Below, piece after piece: positions 5,734 through 13,643 of a stretch of 13,714 nucleotides of DNA. The translations under genes and the position numbers were made by a program. The notes beneath the pieces were generated by a model. That model was not told where the DNA came from. It saw only the letters and a program-made list of their open reading frames with translations, and searched no databases. The stretch comes from JASFRI01 sp050115015. GTDB taxonomy: Bacteria; Acidobacteriota; Polarisedimenticolia; CBDVAL01. How positions within the stretch are numbered: position 1 is the first letter of the stretch; every line of letters starts with the position of its first letter. The DNA lies in the NCBI GenBank assembly GCA_050115015.1, contig JASFRI010000066.1, positions 1-13,714 on the forward strand, given 5' to 3'.

Positions 5734-7862
5734 CCCTCGGCCCCGGACCCGCACACCGCCGGGTCGGCGAGGGAGTGGAGCAGCGTGGACCGGACGTCGA
5801 AGACGACGCCCTCTCCGGCAAGCGGGATGTCCAGCAGCCCGTCGGGGAACCGGAATCGTAGCTCCCCGGACTCCCGTCCGCCTTGGGCCGCCAGGAAGCT
5901 GAACTCCCCCTGGCCGTCGCGGCTGGCCCACTCGAGGCGCCGCCGGGGCGCGTCGGGGGCCTCCGGCCACGCCAGGTCCGGCCCCGGTGCCGTCACCTCG
6001 AGCCCGACGGGATCGTCGCCCACCGGGAGCAGCACGATGCGGGTCCAGCCCTCCCCCTCCGGCGCGGCGAGGCATCCGGGCGGCGGCACCGTCGCGGCCA
6101 CGGTCAGGACGGCCTCCCGCGAGGAAGCGTCCACCCCCTCCCAGCCCGGCAGGCCCACGGCCAGCCCGCGGAGCGGCTCCTCGGAACGGAACGTCACCCG
6201 GGCCGTCCCGTCGCCGTGGATCACCTCCTCCACGCGAACCGTCCGCGGATGTCGGGCATCGTAACCCGGCTGCCAGCCCGCCCAGGCCAGCCCCAGCCCC
6301 CAGAGCACGGCGAGGGCGGCCGCGGCGAGCGTCGTGCGCCCCCGGCGGGGCCCCCGGGAGCGCTGCCGCCACCATCCCAGGGCATAGCCCGCCAGCGGGA
6401 GCGTGACGAGCCAGAGGACACCGGCGGCGCTCCAATCCCCGTCGCGCGCGGCGAGTAGACGCGGAGCCAGGGACCCGAGGGGCAAGCAGCCGACCCCCAC
6501 CAGCAGCCCCCGCAGCAGGAATCCGTCGAAGTAGATGGAGACCAGGATGGCGGTGGCGGGCAGGAGCAGCAGGAACCCGAGCTCGGCCCGGCCCACCACC
6601 GCGAGGGCCACCGCCGGCACCACCAGCCCGAAAGCGCCGATCCCCTCCCAGATCCCCCGGTCCTTGGGGAGCCTCCAGCGTGCGGCCAGGCCCTGCCCCA
6701 GGGTCCAGCCCAGGGCCCCGCCGATCACGAGCACCGCGACATGGAGCCCCGGATGCGCCGCTGCGGGGCGCTCCCAGCCGGTGAGCCCCCGGAGCGTGAG
6801 CTCCGTGGCCCCGAGGCCGACCCACAGCAGCGTCGTCACGCAGGCCGAGCCCGCCAGGGCCCGGAGGACCGGCCGCGGCCCGGGCTCCCGCCGTCGGTGC
6901 CGGGTCAGGAGCCCGGCCAGGAGGAAGGGCTGCAGGAGGAAGAGGGCCGCGATGCCGAGGGGTCCGACCACCCGGGATCCGGCCAGCGGCAGCCGGAGCA
7001 CCGCGTGGGTCCCTTCGCCCCGCGCCTCCGGGATCGCGCCGCCGTCCAGGCTCCGCACCAGCCCGACCAGCAGCGCAGCCGCCTCCCGGGCGGTCTCCGG
7101 GTCGGGGCAGGGCGCCGCCGCCGGGTCTCCCCGGAGCGTGATCCAGCTCGTGCCGTCCTCGAGCCCGGCACCGCTCCCCGGCGGCCCCTCGATCCACGAG
7201 ATCGCCGCCCGCACTCTTCCCAGCCCGAGGCGACGGGCCTCGGCGAGCAGCCACGCCGTCCCCCAACGGGAGCCGGCAGGAAGCCCACCGACCCGCAGCT
7301 CGCCGCACAGGGGCCCCTCCAGCAGGACGTTGCGGCCGGATCCGGGTCGATGCCCCCCCACATAGGCGCGCAACCCGAGGTTGCCCACCTCCCCCGCGGT
7401 GAAGGAAGCGAGCCGGACCGGCCCTTCCGGGGGCTCCGCCGCCAGGACCCGGGCCACCTCCAGCAGGACCCCCACCGCGGCCCCCGAGCCGCCTGTCGCC
7501 GGTCCGTCGTGATGCGCGGCCAGGAGGATCCCGCCCTCCCCCGATCCCAGATCCGCGAGGACGTTCGTTCCCGACAGGCGGACGTACCCGTCGGGACTAC
7601 CCGCCGGGACCTGCCGCACGGGTTCGGTCCGGACGTCGAGTCCGAGGGACTCGAGGTACTGGAACACGTAGCGCGCGGCCTGGGACTCCCCCGGCCCGCC
7701 GACACCGCGGGGCCCGATACCCTCCCGGAGCGCCTCGGCATGCGCCATGATGCGTCCGGCGACCACGGGCGCACGGTCGGTCCCGCACGCCGCCAGGAGG
7801 AGAGCCGCGCCCGCGAGGACGAGGGGGGTTCGCCTACGAGCGGCCTGGGGGTTCCGGTCCAA
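5730..7862 (-). CDS. M28-peptidase-like membrane lipoprotein with degenerate active site
   Basis: 710 residues. Residues 1-26 are a lipoprotein signal (RRR, hydrophobic core, LAAC; lipidated C26). Residues about 35-275 resemble an M28 Zn-aminopeptidase: substrate-cleft-type LSGTNVLADL, AAHHDG (H117, D119), GGSG (124-127), LASFTAGEVGNLGLRAYV (151-168). Usual catalytic positions are eroded: the bridging-metal Asp before the GSG is Gly, the first Glu of the EE pair is G157 (E158 remains), the next Asp ligand appears to be Glu (LLEG), and I see no late zinc His. About eight membrane helices follow (300-529), then a beta-rich domain (535-710) predicted on the periplasmic side. The layout recalls the eukaryotic ER metallopeptidase ERMP1 (M28 plus many helices). 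Start TTG at 7862 has GGAGG four bases upstream. It is probably non-proteolytic. Confidence 0.75.
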   Translation of the reverse strand: MDRNPQAARRRTPLVLAGAALLLAACGTDRAPVVAGRIMAHAEALREGIGPRGVGGPGESQAARYVFQYLESLGLDVRTEPVRQVPAGSPDGYVRLSGTNVLADLGSGEGGILLAAHHDGPATGGSGAAVGVLLEVARVLAAEPPEGPVRLASFTAGEVGNLGLRAYVGGHRPGSGRNVLLEGPLCGELRVGGLPAGSRWGTAWLLAEARRLGLGRVRAAISWIEGPPGSGAGLEDGTSWITLRGDPAAAPCPDPETAREAAALLVGLVRSLDGGAIPEARGEGTHAVLRLPLAGSRVVGPLGIAALFLLQPFLLAGLLTRHRRREPGPRPVLRALAGSACVTTLLWVGLGATELTLRGLTGWERPAAAHPGLHVAVLVIGGALGWTLGQGLAARWRLPKDRGIWEGIGAFGLVVPAVALAVVGRAELGFLLLLPATAILVSIYFDGFLLRGLLVGVGCLPLGSLAPRLLAARDGDWSAAGVLWLVTLPLAGYALGWWRQRSRGPRRGRTTLAAAALAVLWGLGLAWAGWQPGYDARHPRTVRVEEVIHGDGTARVTFRSEEPLRGLAVGLPGWEGVDASSREAVLTVAATVPPPGCLAAPEGEGWTRIVLLPVGDDPVGLEVTAPGPDLAWPEAPDAPRRRLEWASRDGQGEFSFLAAQGGRESGELRFRFPDGLLDIPLAGEGVVFDVRSTLLHSLADPAVCGSGAEG

Positions 7863-7895
7863 CGCACCTCCAGCGGCGGAAACGCCTGTGATTCC

Positions 7896-7924
7896 TTGAC
7901 TTGCCCGGATGCGAATCCTAACAT
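7896..7924 (+). promoter_or_regulatory. Promoter for the NTF2-like/kinase operon in the divergent spacer
   Basis: TTGACT (7896-7901), a 17-base spacer, then TAACAT (7919-7924), in an AT-rich island unlike its surroundings. The predicted start near 7931 gives a leader of about 73 bases to the GTG at 8004. The spacer (7863-8003) also separates the divergent M28-like gene; on the minus strand the best -10 candidate is TAGGAT (7920-7915) without a convincing -35, so the two promoters may overlap. Confidence 0.6.
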
Positions 7925-8003
7925 AAATGGCAGCAAGCAAACAGGAAAGCGGTCTGAGCACGGCATCGGCGACCCCGGGACGCTTTCCGGAACGAGGAGC
8001 ATC

Positions 8004-8486
8004 GTGGCCCGACCTCCCGCCCTTCCCCACGGCTCCGCGAGCCGGACGGGACGCATCGTGGTCCTCCTGGCAGCACTGGCCGCCCTCACGGCCGCCGCCC
8101 CCACGGAGCGCGACGCGGACCTGGAGGCCGCGCTCCAGGTGATCGAGACGGCCTTCCGGGCGGGCGATGCCGACGCGCTGCGCCCGGTCCTCCCGGAGGG
8201 ATCGAAGATCCTCCTCGACCTCGAGTCCCATTCCCGCCCCAGCGCCTACTACTCCCCGGAGCAGATCGTCCTGATCTTCGGCAAGCTGTTCCACCAGATG
8301 CACGTCCTGCGCTTCCATCTCCACCGGGAGCACGGTGGGGCCTCCGGGGCGCGCCTCCATTACGTCCCGGCGGAATGGTCGGGACGGGACGACCGGGGTG
8401 GCGTCCATGAGACCCGGCTGCAGTTCATGCTCGCCCGGGAGGACGACGACACCTACCGCATCCGCGAGATCAAGGAAGTTCGGTGA
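8004..8486 (+). CDS. Secreted NTF2-like (DUF4783-like) protein
   Basis: 160 residues. The GTG at 8004 is preceded by GAGGAG four bases upstream. An N-terminal signal (arginine near 14-17, then VVLLAALAALTAAA) predicts export with cleavage near residue 32. The mature part begins with a helix (LEAALQVIETAFRAGDADALRPVL), then SKILLDLE, a YYSPEQIVLIFGKLF helix and strands ending in YRIREIKEV. This order matches the NTF2 cone fold and resembles DUF4783 (YS-x-EQ helix followed by antiparallel strands); the assignment is from pattern only. No catalytic residues are evident; such domains often bind ligands. Its stop overlaps the kinase start (GTGA), so it may be a periplasmic ligand-binding or accessory partner of the kinase's sensor domains. 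That role is inference. Confidence 0.7.
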   Translation: MARPPALPHGSASRTGRIVVLLAALAALTAAAPTERDADLEAALQVIETAFRAGDADALRPVLPEGSKILLDLESHSRPSAYYSPEQIVLIFGKLFHQMHVLRFHLHREHGGASGARLHYVPAEWSGRDDRGGVHETRLQFMLAREDDDTYRIREIKEVR

Positions 8487-11400
8487 ACGAGGGGACACCG
8501 CCGGGCCGGAGTCAGCGCATCGCTCTTCTGCTGGTCCTCGGCATCGGGGCGTTATCCCTGCTGGACCTGGTCTGGCCCGGCACCGGCATCGATCTGCGTG
8601 TGCGGTCCGGCCTCCTGGGAGCGGGTCTGCTCCTGCTCCTCCCCCTGGCGCGTGTCCGCGGCACCGCGGCCGCCGGCGTCGGCGCCGCCGCGCTGATGCT
8701 GGCCGCCGGGGGGGCCCTGCTCTGGGGTGACGTCCGCGAGCAGACGATCGAGCGCGAATGGGAGACCGGCGTTCGGCCCCGGCTGGCCCGGCGTGCCGAC
8801 GGGGTCGAGGCCGAGTTCGCGCAGCTCCTGGGCCGGTTGTCGGGACCCGCCGCGCTCCTGGCCGCGGAGCCCTTCGCCGGCGCCTATTCCACCGACCTCG
8901 AGCCGTCCCCCGCCCTGTTCGAACTCCTCGATGGGCTGCGCGCCGAAGCCGGCCTGGAGGACTTTCGTTTCGGCCTCGAGCTGCTCGACTCGCTGGGTCG
9001 CTCCGTGGCATGGAGCGGCATCACGTCGATCCTCCCGGCCACGGCGGTCTACCCCGTTCATGGCCGCGCCGAGGTGTTCCAGGTGCTGGATTCCCAGGCC
9101 GGCACGCGGCTTCTCCACCTCTCCCAGGTCGGCGACACCGGGAACGTCCTCGTGGTCGAGTACCGTGTCCAGGACCGGTTCGAGCGCGGTCTTCCGGCCG
9201 ACTTCCTGCCCTTGCTGCCCCGGACCCTCGGCGCGGTACCGGTCCAGTTCCAGGATCACCTCGTCTCCCAGGCGGAGTTGCAGGCGATCTTCGAGCCCCG
9301 GGGAAACCGCTACTGGGGCGGGAACGAACCCAGCCCGACGTTGATGTTCCCCCTGACCGCCCCCTCCGGCGAGGTGCTCGCCATCGCCATCATGCGCTCG
9401 CGCACCCCGGAGAGCGTCGCCCGGCAGGCCGGTCAGCGAGCGGCCGGCCTCGCTTGCCTGCTGCTCGCCCTCGCGGTCAGCGGCGTGCTGCTCCGCGGTC
9501 CCCGGCCACGGGGCCCGGTGGCAACCCTGGCGCTGCGGAGCGGCGGGCTGTGGCTGGTGCGCCTGCTGCTGGTGCGTGGCCAGGTCCCATCATCGCTGAT
9601 CGACCTGCGCGCCTTCGATTTCGAGCACTTCGCCTCGCCCGCGCTCGGCGGGCTCATGAGGTCCCCGGGCGACTTCCTGCTCACCGGCCTCACGCTTCTC
9701 GTCCAGGGGATGCTGTTGCTGGCCTTCGTCCGGGAGTGGCTGCCGCGCCGTCGGGCCCGCCCGCGGGCACGCCTGGCGATGCCGGACGGCGGGCTGTCGG
9801 CCGCCGCCTTGATCGTGGTCCTCGCGGGGCTGGCGGCGGTCGCGCTCCGCGCGTTCGACGGCCTCGTCCGCAACGTCGTGGCCAGCTCGAACCTCGACCT
9901 GCTGCAGCTCCGGCTGGACTACCTACGTCCGGACGTGATCCTCCTGCACGCGGCGTTGCTGGCCTCCGCCCTGGCGCTCGGTCTCGGCCTCGCCGCAGCC
10001 GGGTGGCTCCTGGGCACCCTCCGGGGGCGTTCCGTGGGCAGCGGTCCAGGCCCGCTGGGACTCCCCCCGGGCGTCCGGCTGCGCGCCGCGGCCCTGCCGA
10101 TGCTGGTCGCGGCGGCCGTGGTCGTGTACCCGATGCTCCTCGGCGCCTACGAGGATGCGGTGCGTTCCTTTTACGAGGAGGATCTCCTGCCCCGCGTCCT
10201 GGAGCATCGGAACCTGCACCGGGTGGCGCTGGTGAACTCCATCGACGCCCTCGACCGGGACGTGGAGCTCGCCGAGCGCATGGCCACCGACCGGGGGGGG
10301 TTCGACGAGCTGGCCTTCGACCGCTGGTCCCGCTCGTCGCTGGCGCGGCAGGGGCTCAACTCGTCCATCGAGCTGCTGGATCCGACCGGACGGGTTCTCG
10401 GTCAGTTCGCCCTCAACATGCCGCCGATCGGCCGGGAGATGCGCCGCGCCGAGGAGACCCCCGAGGTGGAGCGGGAGATTCTCCAGAGCAGCGACAGCAG
10501 CACCGAAGCCCTGCATGCCAGCCGTGCCGTTCGCTATCGCGGACGTACGGTGGGCTACGTGCTGCTCCACGTCCTCGACACGGCGGAGAATCTGCCGTTC
10601 CTGAGCTCCTCGGACCCCTACACCCAGTTTTTCCGCCGCCCGGGACGCCGCCCTCCGGAGGAGACCGCCTTCGGTGAACCGGTCCTCTACGACTACGATC
10701 CCAGCGACGCGCCCCGCGGCGGAGGTACGGCGCCGGAGGTTCCCCCCCTCGGGAACGGGGCCGCATCCGGCGAGTGGCACCGGGTGCCCTCGCCGTCGGG
10801 GGAGCCGCTGGACCTGCTGTTCGTCGTCTCCGCCGACGGCATCTACGCCCTCGGGCACCGCGCGCCGGACGTCCTCGGTCGGGTCGGAGGCTTCATCCGG
10901 CTCGCCCTCCTCTACGCCACGGTGGGCACCCTCGGCATCGTCGCCGCCCTCCTGGCGCTCGGCCTGAGGCATCCCTCGTCCCTGCGCCCCTCGCGCCTGC
11001 TGCAGAGCCTGGGGCGCTCCTACTATCGCAAGCTCTTCGCGACCTTCGTGACCGCCTCCCTGGTACCGCTGCTCACCCTGGCCGTCTTTCTGCAGGGCTT
11101 CATCGGCAGGGAGATCCGGCAGGAGCTCGTCGTGAAGGGCGGCCAGTCCCTGGACGCGGCCGCCCGCATCCTGACCCGCATCACGGCGGATCCCGTGGTG
11201 CCCACCGTGGACGACGGCATCATGGAGCTGATCCGGAACATGGTCGGGACGGACGTCCACCTCTACGTCGAGGACCGCCTGCTGGCGACCAGCCGACGGG
11301 AGCTGGTGACCGCGGGGCTGCTGTCCGCGAAGCTCGCCGGCCCCACCTTCCGGGACATCTACCTCGAGCGCAAGCTGGTCTCCGAGACGCGCACCCTCGA

Positions 11401-12838
11401 GAACGGTCGCGAGGTGACCCTGCTGGCATCGCCGGTCAACCTGGGAGACCTGCGCGAGAAGGCCGTGCTCGCCCTGCACGTGCACGCTCGTCCCGGGATC
11501 GTGGAGGCCCAGGTCTCGAGCGTCGAGGACGCCATCCTCATCGCGACGACGCTCCTCGTGCTGCTGCTCGCGGGGACCGGGTTCCTCGGCGCCCGCCTGA
11601 TCTCCGCACCGATCCTGCGGATGGTGACCGCGACCCGCCGGCTGGCACGTGGCGAGCTGGATACCCGCGTCCATGTCCGCACCCGCGACGAGACGGCCAG
11701 CCTCGCCTCCTCGTTCAACGAGATGTCCCGGGCCCTGAAAACACGCGACGAGGAGCTCCGGGGCCACCTGCTCTACATCCAGAAGATCCTACAGAACGCC
11801 ACCACCGGAGTGCTCAGCCTGGACCGCCGCGGCACCATCGTCACGATCAACGATGCCGGCCAGCAGCTGCTCCCCTCCGGGAAGCCGCCCGAGGTGGGGG
11901 ATGCCCTGCAGGAGGTCCTCGACGGTTCGCCGGCGCTCAAGGAGCTCTCCGAGGCCTACCGGCGGGCACGGCGACTTCCGGACCAGGAGTCCACCGTCGA
12001 GGTGGCCGTCCGCCTCGAGGAGGAGCGGCGACTGCGTGCGGTCTTCCTCCCCTTCGCGCCGGAGCCCGGCGAGCCCGGCCAGATCGTCCTCATCGAGGAC
12101 ATCACCGACGTGGCACGCTCCAACCGCCTCTCCGCCTGGGCGGAGATGGCCCGGGGGATCGCCCACGAGATCAAGAACCCGCTCACCCCCATCCAGCTCG
12201 CGGTGGGCCATCTGCGCCGCGTGTACGCCAAGCGCGGCCCCGACACGCGCCTCGACGACCCCCGCTTCCAGGCCACCCTGCAGGAGTGTCTCGACATCAT
12301 CCTCGAGCAGGTCGAGCACCTGCGGCAGATCTCGAAGGACTTCTCCACCTACGCCCGGATCCCCGAGTCGCGTCGCGAGCCCACCGATCCCGCCCAGCTC
12401 ATCCGCGGCGTCCTCCGGCCCTACACCGGCCTCGCCCCCGAGAGCGTCTCCTTCGAGGCGGACCTGCAGCCCGACCTGCCCCCGGCCTCGCTGGACGCCG
12501 ACCTCATGCGGCGCACCCTGGTGAACCTCCTCGAGAACTCGCTGCAGGCGATGCCCGAGGGGGGCCGGATCCGCGTCTCCGCCGCCTGTACCCGGTCCAA
12601 CGGCGATCCGTGGCTGGAGATCGCCGTCTCCGACACCGGGGTGGGGGTGGATCCCGAGGCCTTGAAGCGTCTGTTCGAGCCGTACTTCTCGACGAAGGCA
12701 GCCGGGACCGGCCTCGGGCTGGCGATCGCGCGCAAGGCGGTGGAAGAGCACGGTGGCGAGATCATCGCCGAGAGCCGGCCCGGCAGCGGGACCACGTTCC
12801 GGATCCGCATCCCGCTGCGGACCGGCGAGACGCCCTGA
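8483..12838 (+). CDS. Giant NtrY-like sensor histidine kinase with about eleven membrane helices
   Basis: 1451 residues, roughly twice a normal NtrY. Three N-terminal helices (about 12-82) precede a periplasmic region (83-320); five or six helices (322-556) precede a second (557-803); helices at 804-828 and 851-875 precede a third (876-1016); then a helix (1017-1040), HAMP (about 1040-1092), PAS (about 1100-1210), and the kinase core. The phosphoacceptor is H1228 in AHEIKNPLTPIQL, the NtrY-type H-box. The ATPase has N1352 (NLLENSLQ), D1384 (DTGVGVD) and G1408 (GTGLGLAIARK). All kinase motifs look intact, so autophosphorylation and transfer to an NtrX/NtrC-type regulator are expected. The GTG start overlaps the upstream stop (GTGA) with AAGGAAG as ribosome site. 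No response regulator follows in the window; the next gene is convergent. Signal unknown. Confidence 0.9.
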   Translation: MNEGTPPGRSQRIALLLVLGIGALSLLDLVWPGTGIDLRVRSGLLGAGLLLLLPLARVRGTAAAGVGAAALMLAAGGALLWGDVREQTIEREWETGVRPRLARRADGVEAEFAQLLGRLSGPAALLAAEPFAGAYSTDLEPSPALFELLDGLRAEAGLEDFRFGLELLDSLGRSVAWSGITSILPATAVYPVHGRAEVFQVLDSQAGTRLLHLSQVGDTGNVLVVEYRVQDRFERGLPADFLPLLPRTLGAVPVQFQDHLVSQAELQAIFEPRGNRYWGGNEPSPTLMFPLTAPSGEVLAIAIMRSRTPESVARQAGQRAAGLACLLLALAVSGVLLRGPRPRGPVATLALRSGGLWLVRLLLVRGQVPSSLIDLRAFDFEHFASPALGGLMRSPGDFLLTGLTLLVQGMLLLAFVREWLPRRRARPRARLAMPDGGLSAAALIVVLAGLAAVALRAFDGLVRNVVASSNLDLLQLRLDYLRPDVILLHAALLASALALGLGLAAAGWLLGTLRGRSVGSGPGPLGLPPGVRLRAAALPMLVAAAVVVYPMLLGAYEDAVRSFYEEDLLPRVLEHRNLHRVALVNSIDALDRDVELAERMATDRGGFDELAFDRWSRSSLARQGLNSSIELLDPTGRVLGQFALNMPPIGREMRRAEETPEVEREILQSSDSSTEALHASRAVRYRGRTVGYVLLHVLDTAENLPFLSSSDPYTQFFRRPGRRPPEETAFGEPVLYDYDPSDAPRGGGTAPEVPPLGNGAASGEWHRVPSPSGEPLDLLFVVSADGIYALGHRAPDVLGRVGGFIRLALLYATVGTLGIVAALLALGLRHPSSLRPSRLLQSLGRSYYRKLFATFVTASLVPLLTLAVFLQGFIGREIRQELVVKGGQSLDAAARILTRITADPVVPTVDDGIMELIRNMVGTDVHLYVEDRLLATSRRELVTAGLLSAKLAGPTFRDIYLERKLVSETRTLENGREVTLLASPVNLGDLREKAVLALHVHARPGIVEAQVSSVEDAILIATTLLVLLLAGTGFLGARLISAPILRMVTATRRLARGELDTRVHVRTRDETASLASSFNEMSRALKTRDEELRGHLLYIQKILQNATTGVLSLDRRGTIVTINDAGQQLLPSGKPPEVGDALQEVLDGSPALKELSEAYRRARRLPDQESTVEVAVRLEEERRLRAVFLPFAPEPGEPGQIVLIEDITDVARSNRLSAWAEMARGIAHEIKNPLTPIQLAVGHLRRVYAKRGPDTRLDDPRFQATLQECLDIILEQVEHLRQISKDFSTYARIPESRREPTDPAQLIRGVLRPYTGLAPESVSFEADLQPDLPPASLDADLMRRTLVNLLENSLQAMPEGGRIRVSAACTRSNGDPWLEIAVSDTGVGVDPEALKRLFEPYFSTKAAGTGLGLAIARKAVEEHGGEIIAESRPGSGTTFRIRIPLRTGETP

Positions 12839-13054
12839 GGAGAGCCACAACAGGCCGCGCCGTCGGCCACCACCGCGGCGACCGGACATGCCGGGGATCC
12901 GGATGGCGACAGGACGTGCCGGTCTGTCGCGAGGGATGGTGAGCTTGCGGGATCGGGCGGACCTCCGGGGCGAACCGGTGGACCGCTGAGGAGGTCCCGC
13001 GCAGTCCCGCCGGCTCCGGGTCCTCCGAGGCCGTCCGGTGGTGAATCGTCCGGG
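12839..13054. other. Spacer between convergent kinase and trpG genes, with two inverted repeats
   Basis: 216 bases without a supportable gene. It holds a 7-base perfect inverted repeat with an 11-base loop (GCGACAG 12906-12912 / CTGTCGC 12924-12930), and an 8-base one with a 23-base loop (GGACCTCC 12959-12966 / GGAGGTCC 12990-12997). Neither is followed by a T-run on either strand, so they are at best weak, factor-assisted transcript ends for the two converging genes. Confidence 0.4.
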
Positions 13055-13627
13055 TCAGAGCGGCAGCCGGTCCAGCCAGCATCCCAGCAGCTCCATGCCC
13101 CCCGGCGTCAGGATCGACTCGGGGTGGAACTGCAGCCCCTCAAGCGGAAGCTCCCGGTGCCGCAGCCCCATCACCGCCCCGGTCCCGGTCCACGCCGAGA
13201 CCTCCAGCGCCTCCGGGAAACCCTGCCGCGAGACCGTCAACGAGTGATAGCGACCGACCTGGAGCGGATCCGGCTGCCCGTGGAAGATCGTCCTCCCGTC
13301 GTGGTGGATGGCGCTGGCCTTGCCGTGTACGAGCTCCGCCGCCCGGCCGATCCGGGCGCCGAAGGCACGGGCGATGGCCTGATGCCCCAGGCAGACGCCG
13401 AGCACCGGCACCCGCCCAGCGGCCGCCCGGACGAGCTCGACGCTGATGCCCGCGTCGTCCGGCGTGCCCGGACCCGGAGAGAGCAGAATGCCGGTGCAGC
13501 CCGACTCCATGGCGTCCATGACGGTCACGGCATCGTTGCGGACAACCCGGACCGGAGCTCCGGCGACCTCGAGGTAGGCGACCAGGTTGTACGTGAAGGA
13601 GTCGTAGTTGTCGATCACGAGGATCAT
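13055..13627 (-). CDS. trpG: Anthranilate / aminodeoxychorismate synthase glutamine amidotransferase subunit
   Basis: 190 residues, normal length for TrpG/PabA. This class I glutamine amidotransferase releases ammonia from glutamine and channels it to TrpE (tryptophan path) or PabB (folate path). Motifs: ILVIDNYDSFTYNL at the start, the oxyanion block SPGPGTPDDAGIS (50-62), the nucleophile elbow GVCLGHQ with C79, and QFHPESILTPGG with H168 and E170 completing the triad. The ATG at 13627 has AGGAGG 11 bases upstream. An unidentified gene ends 16 bases before it; no trpD or trpC follows, since the kinase gene converges from the other side. TrpG and PabA cannot be told apart from this sequence; one protein often serves both. 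Confidence 0.93.
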   Translation of the reverse strand: MILVIDNYDSFTYNLVAYLEVAGAPVRVVRNDAVTVMDAMESGCTGILLSPGPGTPDDAGISVELVRAAAGRVPVLGVCLGHQAIARAFGARIGRAAELVHGKASAIHHDGRTIFHGQPDPLQVGRYHSLTVSRQGFPEALEVSAWTGTGAVMGLRHRELPLEGLQFHPESILTPGGMELLGCWLDRLPL

Positions 13628-13643
13628 GCGGTCGCACGCCTCC

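Noticed and set aside
3497..5902. Very long plus-strand open frame (801 codons) opposite the sulfur operon
   Set aside because: Its translation is Arg/Pro/Ser-rich low-complexity sequence with no motif, while the minus strand encodes three recognisable families across the same bases. High GC keeps antisense frames open.
5734..7308. In-frame N-terminal extension of the desulfurase-like protein on the minus strand
   Set aside because: It lies wholly within the M28-like coding region in another frame and reads as Gly/Arg/Ala-rich shadow sequence; the fold's usual start fits the TTG at 5733.
9923..11767. Long minus-strand open frame inside the kinase gene
   Set aside because: Composition is Gly/Glu/His/Gln-rich without domains; the plus strand encodes a continuous kinase. 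It is an antisense shadow.
12889..12989. Short open frame of about 33 codons after the kinase gene
   Set aside because: No ribosome binding site of note, no recognisable product and composition like the surrounding non-coding spacer.
12906..12997. Intrinsic terminator between kinase and trpG
   Set aside because: Both inverted repeats lack a downstream T-run on either strand, so I list them only as repeats within the spacer.
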